DNA of 13,350 nucleotides, taken from the NCBI GenBank assembly GCA_030045215.1, contig JASIBJ010000509.1, positions 1 to 13,350 of the forward strand, given 5' to 3'. Positions 1 to 9,654 of this stretch are shown here, piece by piece. Each line of letters opens with the position of its first letter. Position 1 is the stretch's first letter. The translations under genes were made by a program, and so were the position numbers. The notes beneath the pieces are model-generated. The model worked only from the letters and a program-made list of their open reading frames with translations. It was not told the DNA's origin and searched no databases. Origin of the DNA: Streptosporangiaceae bacterium (GTDB taxonomy: Bacteria > Actinomycetota > Actinomycetes > Streptosporangiales > Streptosporangiaceae).

Positions 1-291
1 GACAATCAGATCATCGCGCAGGCGGTGGCGGCGGGGGCGCGGATCGGGGAGGTGTCGTGCCCGACCCGGTATCAGGAGGATGCGTCCTCGATTAACCTGC
101 CCCGGTCGGTGAAGTACGGGCTGGGGGTGCTGGCGACCTCGGCGCAGTACCGGCTGCACAAGCTCGGCTGGCGGCACTACCCCTACCTGGACTTCGACCC
201 GCCCGCCCGGATGGGACCGCCAGCGGTCGCTTCGGCCGAGGCCACGCCGGCCAGCGAAGAGGCCGGCAAGTCGGCGCAGGCCGCCCGGTAG
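1..291 (+). CDS. Family 2 glycosyltransferase, C-terminal fragment
   Basis: The frame is open from base 1 and ends at TAG 289-291, so only the last 96 codons of a gene that starts outside the window are present. The fragment opens with [12 protein letters not shown], followed by [11 protein letters not shown] and [12 protein letters not shown]. This is the typical end of bacterial GT2 enzymes related to dolichol-phosphate mannosyltransferase: an Asp-Asn-Gln segment after the catalytic core, then the conserved SCPTRY...SSIN block. Known members transfer sugars from nucleotide-sugar donors to lipid carriers or cell-envelope glycans on the cytoplasmic face of the membrane. The donor and acceptor cannot be read from this piece. 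The last 30 or so residues are Ala/Glu/Pro-rich and probably disordered. The family call rests on recalled similarity. The next gene, on the opposite strand, converges on it with a 53-bp gap. Confidence 0.8.
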   Translation, partial: DNQIIAQAVAAGARIGEVSCPTRYQEDASSINLPRSVKYGLGVLATSAQYRLHKLGWRHYPYLDFDPPARMGPPAVASAEATPASEEAGKSAQAAR

Positions 292-328
292 CCCGCCGCA
301 CCCATCGCGGCCTGCACCGGGCCTGCGC
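274..328 (+). terminator. Possible hairpin at the end of the glycosyltransferase gene
   Basis: Two overlapping perfect 9-bp stems can form around the stop codon. GCAGGCCGC at 276-284 pairs with GCGGCCTGC at 307-315. GCGCAGGCC at 274-282 pairs with GGCCTGCGC at 320-328. No T-run follows, so this would be a U-less GC-rich terminator or shared barrier between the two convergent genes. In DNA this GC-rich such stems can also arise by chance. Confidence 0.3.
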
Positions 329-344
329 GGTTCACCAGCGATAG

Positions 345-1787
345 CTACTCAGGCGCACCGGCGGGCTCGGCGGACCCCGGCAGCAGCAGGACGGGTACCA
401 GGGCCAGCGCCGTGAAGCCCACGCACCACCAGAACGTGCGGTCGTATGCTGCGGCGAGCCCGGCGGTACGGTCCTGGCTGGCCAGGATCACCGCAAGCAC
501 GGCGGCGCCGAACGCGCCGCCGACCTGCTGCATGATCCTGGTGGCGCTGCTGGCGTGCGGGATCTCGGCCCGGTTCAGCCCTTGGAAGGCGCCCGCCATC
601 ACCGCGATCGTCGCGGCCCCGAGGCCCGCGCCGCGGACAAAGAGCGCGGCGACGAGGATCGCCACGCTCGGGTGCGGCCCGGCCAGCGCGAACGGGATCG
701 TCCCGACCGCGGCGAGCACGACGCCCGCCAGGGTCACCGGACGGGGCCCGATCCTGTCGGTCAGCTTGCCGACCAGCGTCCGCGGCAGGATGCTGCCGAC
801 ACCCTGAGGGATCATCATCAGCCCGGCCGCGAGCGGGGAGTACCCGCGGGCCTCCTGGAAGTACAGCGGCAGTAGCAGCATCCCCCCGTAGATGGACAGT
901 CCGGCCAGGAATAGCAGCCACGATGCCCCGCTGAAACTACGGGAGCGGAACAGCCGCAGGTCAACCAGCGGTTCGCTCCGGTCGTGCAGCGCGTGCGCGA
1001 CGAACCCGGCCAGCAGGACGGCGCCTGCGGCTACCGGCGCCCAGACGGCAGGGTGCCCCACGCTGTGCTGGCTGGCCAGCTGGGCAAGCCCGTAGAGCAG
1101 CCCGGCCAGCGCCGGGCACAGCAGCAGCAGGCCAGTGACGTCCAGCCGGGGCCTGGCCGCGCCGGAGCGCGGAACGCCGATGCCCGCCAGGCCGCGCCAG
1201 GCGACGGCGAGGGCGATCAGGCAGATGGGCACGTTGACGTAGAAGATCCACCGCCAGCTCGCGTTGCTGATGATCAGGCCGCTGACGACGGGCCCGAGGA
1301 TCGGCACGACCGCGACGGGCAGGCTGATCGTGGCCATGAGCTTGCCCAGGTTCCGCCCGCCCGCGGCCTGGGCGATCAGGGTGGTGAGCAGCGGGAACAA
1401 CAGCCCGCCGCCGATGCCCTGCAGCACCCGGAACGCGATCAGGCTGCCGACGCTCCACGAGGCGCCGGAGGCGACCGAGCCGGCAAGGAACAGCGACAGG
1501 GCGAACGTCCAGCTTGCTCGCCCGCCGAACCTGGCCAGGCCCCAGCCGCTCAGCGGTATCACCATGCCGAATGACAGCAGGTAGCCGGTGATGACCCACT
1601 GGATCGAGGTCACGCTCGTGTGCAGGTCGACGCCGATGGTGTGGATCGCGACGTTGACGATGGACGTGTCGAGCAGGGCCGGAATCGCCCCGCCGAGCAG
1701 GATGACGATGAGCCTGACCAGGGCCGGGTCCATCTTCTCCCGCGCCGGGGCCTGCGCGTGCCCGGTGGCGGGCTGTACTGAAGTCAT
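345..1787 (-). CDS. MFS drug exporter, DHA2 (EmrB/QacA) type
   Basis: This 480-residue protein has the size and hydrophobic pattern of a 14-helix DHA2 exporter of the cytoplasmic membrane, driven by proton antiport. Visible motifs are LDTSIVNVA at 39-47 (motif D1 in helix 1), GLARFGGRASW at 83-93 (motif A loop), FRVLQGIGGG at 119-128 (motif B, with the helix 4 Arg), ILGPVVSG at 163-170 (motif C, antiporter signature) and WRWIFYVNVP at 178-187. A second motif-A-like loop, GKLTDRIGPRP, lies at 340-350. The N-terminal 20 or so residues are hydrophilic and cytosolic. ATG 1785-1787 is the first start in frame; upstream there is only a G-run as a weak SD, and Met19 is a possible alternative. It is transcribed divergently from a TetR gene, the usual arrangement for repressor-controlled efflux. 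The substrate is unknown; QacA-, EmrB- and antibiotic-exporter-like roles all fit. Confidence 0.9.
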   Translation of the reverse strand: MTSVQPATGHAQAPAREKMDPALVRLIVILLGGAIPALLDTSIVNVAIHTIGVDLHTSVTSIQWVITGYLLSFGMVIPLSGWGLARFGGRASWTFALSLFLAGSVASGASWSVGSLIAFRVLQGIGGGLLFPLLTTLIAQAAGGRNLGKLMATISLPVAVVPILGPVVSGLIISNASWRWIFYVNVPICLIALAVAWRGLAGIGVPRSGAARPRLDVTGLLLLCPALAGLLYGLAQLASQHSVGHPAVWAPVAAGAVLLAGFVAHALHDRSEPLVDLRLFRSRSFSGASWLLFLAGLSIYGGMLLLPLYFQEARGYSPLAAGLMMIPQGVGSILPRTLVGKLTDRIGPRPVTLAGVVLAAVGTIPFALAGPHPSVAILVAALFVRGAGLGAATIAVMAGAFQGLNRAEIPHASSATRIMQQVGGAFGAAVLAVILASQDRTAGLAAAYDRTFWWCVGFTALALVPVLLLPGSAEPAGAPE

Positions 1788-1859
1788 CGGGTCGCTGCCC
1801 CCATCTCGTGGCTGTCCTGGCCATGGTCGCGACGGTCGCTGACAGGGCGCGGACAGGGA

Positions 1860-1879
1860 GCTGACAGACGGACGTCAGC
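1860..1879. promoter_or_regulatory. Second inverted repeat in the exporter/tetR intergenic region
   Basis: GCTGAC at 1860-1865 and GTCAGC at 1874-1879 form a perfect 6-bp inverted repeat with an 8-bp spacer. It lies between the main palindrome and the exporter start. A further direct copy of GCTGACAG stands at 1838-1845. It could be a second site for the TetR protein or for another regulator. The arm sequence differs from the main palindrome, so binding by the same protein is only a guess. Confidence 0.25.
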
Positions 1880-1882
1880 GCG

Positions 1883-1913
1883 CTGATTAATATACTACAC
1901 CGTGCAGTATAAT
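1883..1913 (+). promoter_or_regulatory. Predicted promoter of the tetR gene
   Basis: A perfect TATAAT stands at 1908-1913 in an AT-rich island (about 1885-1920) inside otherwise GC-rich DNA. The best upstream partner is CTGATT at 1883-1888, only a weak match to TTGACA and 19 bp away. Transcription would start near 1920, giving a leader of about 38 nt with the SD just before ATG 1958. The exporter promoter must lie on the opposite strand in the same island. TTTACC (1921-1916) and TAGTAT (1897-1892) with an 18-bp spacer are candidates. The 21-bp palindrome covers these elements. Confidence 0.5.
1891..1911. promoter_or_regulatory. Predicted TetR operator (21-bp palindrome)
   Basis: The left arm TATACTACAC (1891-1900) and right arm GTGCAGTATA (1902-1911) flank a single central C. 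The arms are complementary at 9 of 10 positions, the one mismatch being A1897 against C1905. The site overlaps the tetR TATAAT box and the probable exporter promoter on the other strand, where a repressor would block both genes. Size, position and symmetry fit a TetR-family operator. Assignment to the adjacent regulator is inference. Confidence 0.7.
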
Positions 1914-1945
1914 TTGGTAAACTGGCAGGTGCAGTTAAATACGGC

Positions 1946-1950
1946 GGAGG
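1946..1950 (+). promoter_or_regulatory. Strong ribosome binding site that sets the tetR start
   Basis: GGAGG lies 7 nt before ATG 1958. It is the only good SD/start pair in this frame before the helix-turn-helix. No in-frame ATG or GTG occurs between codon 1 and codon 89, only TTG at 2045 and 2051 and scattered CTG. It therefore supports translation of the unusual N-terminal extension. Confidence 0.65.
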
Positions 1951-1957
1951 TGAGGGC

Positions 1958-2818
1958 ATGCCAGCTCCGGTCCGCGGACAGCGGCCGCCTCGGCCTCGCA
2001 CCCGTGATCGGGCCAATCCGGCCGGTCAGGGCGGCGAGGCGGATTTGCGCTTGGACCGGGAGCAAGAGAGCCGGCCAGCCGATCCATCAGAGCCGGTTGA
2101 GCTGGCTTCTCGAGCCAGGCGGAGCCGGTCCGCCATCCGGCCCTCAGGACCTGGACCGATCCGCTCACAGCGCACCGGGCCCGGCCGGCCGCCGGGCGGC
2201 TCGGAGCTGAAAAAGGCCGCGATCGTGCAGGCCGCCCGTGACCTCTTCGTGCGGGACGGGTTCGAGCGGACGAGCGTCGACGCCATCGCTGACCACGCGG
2301 GCGTGTCCAAGCGCACCATCTATAACCACTACGAGGACAAGCGAACGCTGTTCCTCGCCGTGATTCACGAGACGTACGGGGCGATGATCGAGGCGGTCTA
2401 CGCGGTCATCGACCAGCACCTGACCGACGTCGCCGATCCGGTGGAGAGCCTGACCGGATTCGCGGTCGAGGCCGCCATGCTCGCATTCCGCTCGCCCGAC
2501 CGGTCCGCGATGATCAGGCTGATGGTGGCCGAAGCCTCGCACTTCCCCGAGTTGCAGCGTGAGCGGATGCGGCCGTTCACCGTCACCGACCGGCTGGCTC
2601 AGCGGCTGGCCGCGATGGGAGAGCGCGGGCTGCTCGACATCTCAGATCCGCACGAGGCCGCCGATCACCTGTTCGCCCTCACATTCGGCCAGCTCAACAA
2701 CCGGTCGCTGTTCGGGACGCGCTCGCTCCCGGACAGCGAGATCCGGCGCATGGCCGAGGGCGGCATCAAGGCGTTCGTCCGCGCCTACCGCCCCGGCTGG
2801 AACGCCGGAGTCAGCTAG
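1958..2818 (+). CDS. TetR-family repressor with AefR-like C-terminal domain
   Basis: This 286-residue DNA-binding repressor has its TetR_N domain at about 83-132. The helix-turn-helix reads TSVDAIADHAGVSKRTIYNH with the usual YEDKRTLF after it. The ligand domain runs from about 140 to 280, and FRSPDRSAMIRLMVAEA (177-193) and HLFALTFGQLNNRSLFG (237-253) resemble the AefR-type TetR C-terminal family. Most TetR proteins are 190-220 residues; this one carries about 80 extra N-terminal residues rich in Arg, Pro and Gly. They end in GPGRPPGG, like the basic tail before many TetR domains. By hand count 24 of the first 80 codons end in A or T, against 7 of the next 79, so the extension has weak codon bias. 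It is divergent from the exporter with a palindromic operator between them, so local autorepression and exporter repression are likely. The inducer is unknown. The 3' end overlaps the convergent hydrolase gene by 8 bp. Confidence 0.88.
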   Translation: MPAPVRGQRPPRPRTRDRANPAGQGGEADLRLDREQESRPADPSEPVELASRARRSRSAIRPSGPGPIRSQRTGPGRPPGGSELKKAAIVQAARDLFVRDGFERTSVDAIADHAGVSKRTIYNHYEDKRTLFLAVIHETYGAMIEAVYAVIDQHLTDVADPVESLTGFAVEAAMLAFRSPDRSAMIRLMVAEASHFPELQRERMRPFTVTDRLAQRLAAMGERGLLDISDPHEAADHLFALTFGQLNNRSLFGTRSLPDSEIRRMAEGGIKAFVRAYRPGWNAGVS

Positions 2819-4568
2819 CGGGAGCGGCCCTGGCCACCGCGGTCGTGGTCTCGGCCGTCTGCGCGGGGGCGGCGTGGGCAGCGACGGTCGGCTTCGGCAG
2901 CACCGGCATCGACAGCGCCGATGGGTGCTCGGCGTTGTGCAGTACGTGCAAGGTGGTCGGCACGAGAGTCGCGCTCGTGGCTGGAGGCTCGCCCGTGCCC
3001 AGGTTGCGCGCGAAGCGCGGATGGGCGCCACCGGACACCTGCAGCCTGATCCGGTGACCAGCAAGGAACACGTGTGATACATCGGTCAGCTGCAGGCTTA
3101 CCTCGCCGACCTTGCCCGGTGCCAGATGATCGGGCGTGAGCCTGACAATCTGATCGGTCAGGTTGCGGGACACCCCGCGCTCATCGACGTCGCAGAGCCT
3201 GGCGAAGACGTCGCAGTGGCCGTTGTCCGAGCTCAGGTGCAGCCGCGCGACGGGCACCCCCGCCACCTCCACCGGTTCCGAGAGTGGCGCAGTGGAGAAG
3301 GTCAGCACGTCGGCGCGTCGTTCAAGCGCGGTGTTGGCGCGGCTGCCGGCTCCGGTCATGGACATGATCCGGCCGCCGACCGAGGGCGTGGGGTCGGCCG
3401 GGTCGTACCGAAACGACGTCGCGATCGCGTCCGAGCCTGGCGCCGAATCGCCCAGTACGCCGCGAGGCTGCAGGTACCAGGTTGCCGGTCTTGCGTCCGC
3501 CGGCGGCCAGTCGGGCAACTCGCGCCACCGCCCGCTTCCGGAGGTCCAGGCCCGGACTGGCTGCGGCCGCGGACTACGGTTCGCCGTACCGCCCTCGTTC
3601 CCCTCCGCATAGGCATCAAGCCAGGCCAGTGTCTCCCTCATGATCAAGCCCACGTCGATGTTCATGTGGTTCCACGGGCCGATCGTCAGGCCAACCGGGA
3701 CGCCACGGTCACGCAGGGCCCGGTATTGCTGCAGGGTCTCTTCCACGAAGAAGTCATGGAATCCGCTGATCAGGAGCGTCGGCACGCTCACGCGGTCGAG
3801 CGCGGTCGTAGCCCGGTAGCCGTCCCAGTACGGGTCGGCGGGGTCGGGGTGGCGGAGCCACTCGGCATACCAGGGGGCGCCGGGCTCGAGTATCTCCGCC
3901 GTCCTGGTGACCGGCAGCCGCTGAAGTACGGGCGCCAGCCGCTTGTCCGTCCGGTACATGCGCCACGTGCCCTTCAGCGCGCCCACCTGTTCCTGGCGCG
4001 ACATCAGGTCGCTCCACATCAGCAGGTTGAACAGTTCGAACGCGCCGTTCGTGAACCCGGCGCCCGCGAGGTCGTGCGGGCTGATGCAGACGGCCATGGC
4101 GGTCAGTTCTGGCGGCGGATCCGTCATCAGGGCCCATGCCGCGAAGGCCAGGTAGCTGGCCCCGAAGGCCGCCAGCTTGCCGCTGAACCAGTCTTGCGTC
4201 CTGAGCCAGCTGATGGTGTCCTGACCGTCGGCGGCCTCCCACGTCCCCGGCATGAAGGTGCCACCGGAGCCGAAGGTGCCCCTGGCGCTTTGCAGGAGCA
4301 CGTGATAGCCGCGCTCGGCGAACGGCCGCGCCATCATTGCGAACTGCCAGCCCCGACCGTAGGGGCTGCGCATCAGGACAGTGGGCCTCGGCATCCGGGT
4401 CGCCGGGGCATAGTGGTCGGCGAGGAGAGTCACGCCGTCGCGCATCGGCACTCGCACGGCCCGCTCAACGGTGACCTTGTTGCGCTTGGGCGGCAGCCGC
4501 CACGAGCGGTTCACGGCCGATCCCAAGAGATCTCCCGGCCTGAGCGGCCTATGCGGTCCTGTTTTCAT
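2811..4568 (-). CDS. CocE/NonD-family alpha/beta-hydrolase (peptidase S15-like)
   Basis: This 585-residue serine hydrolase belongs to the group containing cocaine esterase, glutaryl-7-ACA acylase and X-Pro dipeptidyl-peptidase. VRVPMRDGVTLLADHYAP (38-55) and PTVLMRSPYGRG (62-73) open the hydrolase fold. SARGTFGSGGTF (94-105) matches the family's RGTGxSeG loop. The nucleophile is Ser138 in GASYLAF, Asp272 sits in SGFHDFF and His301 in GPWNH, a complete triad. The C-terminal jelly-roll runs from about 400 to 545 and ends in HPRFARN (516-522). The residue after the nucleophile elbow, usually Gly (GxSYxG), is Ala. About 37 Ala/Thr/Pro-rich residues follow the jelly-roll. No signal peptide is visible, so it is probably cytoplasmic. 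ATG 4566-4568 has a GGGGAGAAGG site upstream. Known members cleave esters or amides; the substrate here is unknown. Confidence 0.87.
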   Translation of the reverse strand: MKTGPHRPLRPGDLLGSAVNRSWRLPPKRNKVTVERAVRVPMRDGVTLLADHYAPATRMPRPTVLMRSPYGRGWQFAMMARPFAERGYHVLLQSARGTFGSGGTFMPGTWEAADGQDTISWLRTQDWFSGKLAAFGASYLAFAAWALMTDPPPELTAMAVCISPHDLAGAGFTNGAFELFNLLMWSDLMSRQEQVGALKGTWRMYRTDKRLAPVLQRLPVTRTAEILEPGAPWYAEWLRHPDPADPYWDGYRATTALDRVSVPTLLISGFHDFFVEETLQQYRALRDRGVPVGLTIGPWNHMNIDVGLIMRETLAWLDAYAEGNEGGTANRSPRPQPVRAWTSGSGRWRELPDWPPADARPATWYLQPRGVLGDSAPGSDAIATSFRYDPADPTPSVGGRIMSMTGAGSRANTALERRADVLTFSTAPLSEPVEVAGVPVARLHLSSDNGHCDVFARLCDVDERGVSRNLTDQIVRLTPDHLAPGKVGEVSLQLTDVSHVFLAGHRIRLQVSGGAHPRFARNLGTGEPPATSATLVPTTLHVLHNAEHPSALSMPVLPKPTVAAHAAPAQTAETTTAVARAAPAS

Positions 4569-4933
4569 CTGCGCAGCCTTCTCCCCGCCGGTGTGCGAGG
4601 CAGCCTAGTTTATCCGGTTCCAAACGCCTAATGAACTGCTCTACAGCGTTTGCGGTCGACACGCAGATGGATATCGCGAGAGTCGAAATCGCGTCATCAT
4701 CTCTCCTTCATGTCCGGGCCAATACGGGAAGCGGCGTAAATATGTTCGCGCCTTATTCCGCCTGCGTTGCCACGTTCTCTTTGCTAGCCCGAGGTTGCCA
4801 GGGCGGCTCGTCAGCCCCCATTCACGTCCGGTGAGTTACGTCGGCAAATGTGCTCCTCGCGGAATAGCCGCAGGGAGAAATAAGGATCGCGACCCCGCTG
4901 ACGCCCGGTACTGCGATCCGCCAGGATGGGCCT
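4569..4933. other. Divergent intergenic region, 365 bp
   Basis: This region separates the minus-strand hydrolase from the plus-strand HAD gene and must carry both promoters. It is visibly less GC-rich than the genes, especially 4610-4790 (for example GTAAATATG near 4736-4744). No convincing -35/-10 pair was found on either strand. On the minus strand it contains a short SD-preceded reading frame at 4641-4697. A longer plus-strand frame at 4631-4834 has no SD and no actinobacterial codon bias and was not accepted. Confidence 0.6.
4641..4697 (-). CDS. Possible 18-residue leader peptide
   Basis: On the minus strand AAGGAG (4708-4703) stands 5 nt before ATG 4697-4695, with a second ATG directly upstream at 4700-4698. 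The frame reads MTRFRLSRYPSACRPQTL and stops at TAG 4643-4641. It ends 72 nt before the hydrolase start on the same strand. The peptide has four Arg codons and one Cys near its end. Short Arg- and Cys-containing leader peptides are known upstream of some actinomycete genes, where ribosome stalling controls the downstream gene. No clear terminator/antiterminator pair is seen between its stop and the hydrolase, so the function is open. The SD placement is the main evidence, and a chance frame of this length is quite possible. Confidence 0.35.
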   Translation of the reverse strand: MTRFRLSRYPSACRPQTL

Positions 4934-5629
4934 GTGGAGAGCCTGGTCGCTGGCAAGGACGCCGTGGTTTTCGACTTCTACGGAACGCTCACCCCGTCCA
5001 CAAGCGATCGGGTGTGGGAACGCCATGCGGCAAGGGTGGCCGACCTGCTCGGGGTTCCCCTGGCCGAGCTCCTGGCGGCACTCAATGAGTCGTTTGGCGA
5101 GCGGGTGTCCGGAGCACTCGGTGACGCGACGCAGACCATGCGCACGCTGGCAACCCGGCTCGGTGCGCGGCCTACGGAAGATCGGCTCAGTGCGGCCGTG
5201 CAACTGCGCCAGCAACTGCAGAGCACGCTGTTCGCGCCCAGGGCCGAGGCGCTCGCGGTCATTAGCGATCTCCGTGCCGCGGGTTTGCGGATCGGCCTGG
5301 TGTCGGACTGCACCTGGGAACTCCCGAACGCCTGGCCACAACTACCTCTCGCGGCCTTGGTGGACGCGCCGGTCTTTTCCTGCGCGGAGGGAACGCGCAA
5401 GCCGGACCGGCGGCTATTCCGTACGGTCGCCGCTCGCCTCGGTGTCGACCCTGCGGCGTGCCTCTATGTTGGGGACGGCGGCGGGCGAGAGCTCACCGGG
5501 GCTGCCGGCGTCGGCATGACGGCTGTGCTGCTGGCCGGCCCCGACTGGCATCCGCACGGCGCGATCGAGCGGGAAGCTGACTGGAAAGGTCCGCGGATCG
5601 GCTCGCTGACCGAGTTGGTGCTCCGCTGA
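4934..5629 (+). CDS. HAD-superfamily hydrolase
   Basis: This 231-residue protein has the four HAD motifs. Motif I is VFDFYGTLT (12-20) with nucleophile Asp14. Motif II is GLVSDC with Ser124. Motif III is Lys156 in GTRKPD. Motif IV is VGDGGGRE (179-186), with Asp181 and a Glu186 where a second Asp is common. A helical cap of subfamily I type lies between about 20 and 105. The Asp usual at the second position after the nucleophile, the general acid in phosphatases, is Tyr16. The same Asp-x-Tyr pattern is known in 2-haloacid dehalogenases but also in uncharacterised HAD proteins. A phosphatase role should therefore not be assumed, and dehalogenase activity is not shown. The GTG start at 4934 is chosen because AGGA (4923-4926) lies 7 nt upstream. 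The gene converges on metH with 31 bp between the stops. Function is unknown beyond the fold. Confidence 0.85.
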   Translation: MESLVAGKDAVVFDFYGTLTPSTSDRVWERHAARVADLLGVPLAELLAALNESFGERVSGALGDATQTMRTLATRLGARPTEDRLSAAVQLRQQLQSTLFAPRAEALAVISDLRAAGLRIGLVSDCTWELPNAWPQLPLAALVDAPVFSCAEGTRKPDRRLFRTVAARLGVDPAACLYVGDGGGRELTGAAGVGMTAVLLAGPDWHPHGAIEREADWKGPRIGSLTELVLR

Positions 5630-5660
5630 TGTGCGTCTGGGCCAGCCGGCCGCCGGGCAG

Positions 5661-9290
<3,630 letters not shown>

Positions 9291-9654
9291 CTCTCCTCCG
9301 TCTCCGAACTACCCAGAGAGGCGCGAGAGAGGCGCGGGACTCTTTAGGCGTTTTTGTCCTGGTCGCCAAGCTGTCGCGTCAAATCACTCCAGGTGAGAGC
9401 AGAATACTTCATTCCCGTGGGCGGCGAGTGCCCGGCCGCCCGAAACCCTGGGATCGCCGATGGTTTGAGGCGGTTGGCCGATGGGCTCGGGGCGGCCGGG
9501 CCACCGCCACCGGGGAAGGCCAGGGGTCGGCCCGCCGGACCCTGACTGCCTGAGCGGTGCCTGAGAGGGCGCAGGATTGCCGTGCTGGCCGGGCCAGGAC
9601 GGCCACCACCCGCACCGTCCCCAGCGCCGGCGGTGCCGCAGCACCAGGTGGTCG
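9291..9654. other. metH upstream region, 364 bp
   Basis: This stretch lies between metH and the DUF1906 gene, both on the minus strand, and should carry the metH promoter. A TATTCT at 9406-9401 (minus) is a possible -10 box without a good -35. TTGACG at 9382-9377 could be a -35 but lacks a TAnnnT partner. Immediately upstream of the SD is an 11-bp tandem duplication (9315-9336). Farther up (9541-9580) a minus-strand segment with CTCTCAGGCA and AGTCAGG partly resembles riboswitch core sequences but lacks the rest of either class. Reading frames here show no codon bias and were not accepted. Confidence 0.5.
9315..9336. repeat. 11-bp tandem duplication in the metH leader
   Basis: AGAGAGGCGCG occurs twice without a gap, at 9315-9325 and 9326-9336. 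It lies 15 bp upstream of the metH GGAGG site, inside the expected 5' untranslated region. It may be a slippage product with no role. On the minus strand it reads as a pyrimidine-rich repeat, CGCGCCTCTCT, able to pair partly with the purine-rich SD (CGGAGGAGAG) just downstream. Confidence 0.7.

Noticed and set aside
961..2016. A 351-codon minus-strand frame across the MFS transporter and its promoter region.
   Set aside because: It is an out-of-frame shadow of the transporter: Arg/Pro/Gly-rich, no domain, and it crosses the divergent promoter and operator.
3126..4631. A 501-codon plus-strand frame opposite the CocE/NonD hydrolase.
   Set aside because: It is antisense to a gene with an intact catalytic triad and has low-complexity composition without recognisable motifs. 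Long antisense frames are expected in GC-rich genes.
4847..4882. An 11-codon plus-strand frame starting ATGTGCTCC upstream of the HAD gene as a Cys-containing leader peptide.
   Set aside because: The nearest SD-like GGTGAG is too far from the ATG, and nothing links it to the HAD start. It is too short to judge.
5630..5660. A GC-rich palindromic stretch between the HAD and metH stops as a bidirectional terminator.
   Set aside because: Only short self-complementary units (GCCGGC, CGGCCG) are present, with no clear stem and loop and no T-run.
9344..9412. A 22-codon minus-strand frame (MKYSALTWSDLTRQ...) upstream of metH as a leader peptide.
   Set aside because: The ATG has no good SD, the codons lack the local G/C third-position bias, and a candidate -10 box overlaps its start. 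A chance frame is more likely.
9541..9580. Riboswitch-like fragments in the metH leader: CTCTCAGGCA (glycine aptamer-like) and AGTCAGG followed by CCGGC (B12-box-like) on the minus strand.
   Set aside because: The remaining conserved parts of either class were not found: no convincing GGTGCAA...CCACTG-type segments for cobalamin and no paired aptamer for glycine. A covariance-model search (Rfam cobalamin and glycine models) of 9291-9800 would settle it; a significant hit would overturn this rejection.
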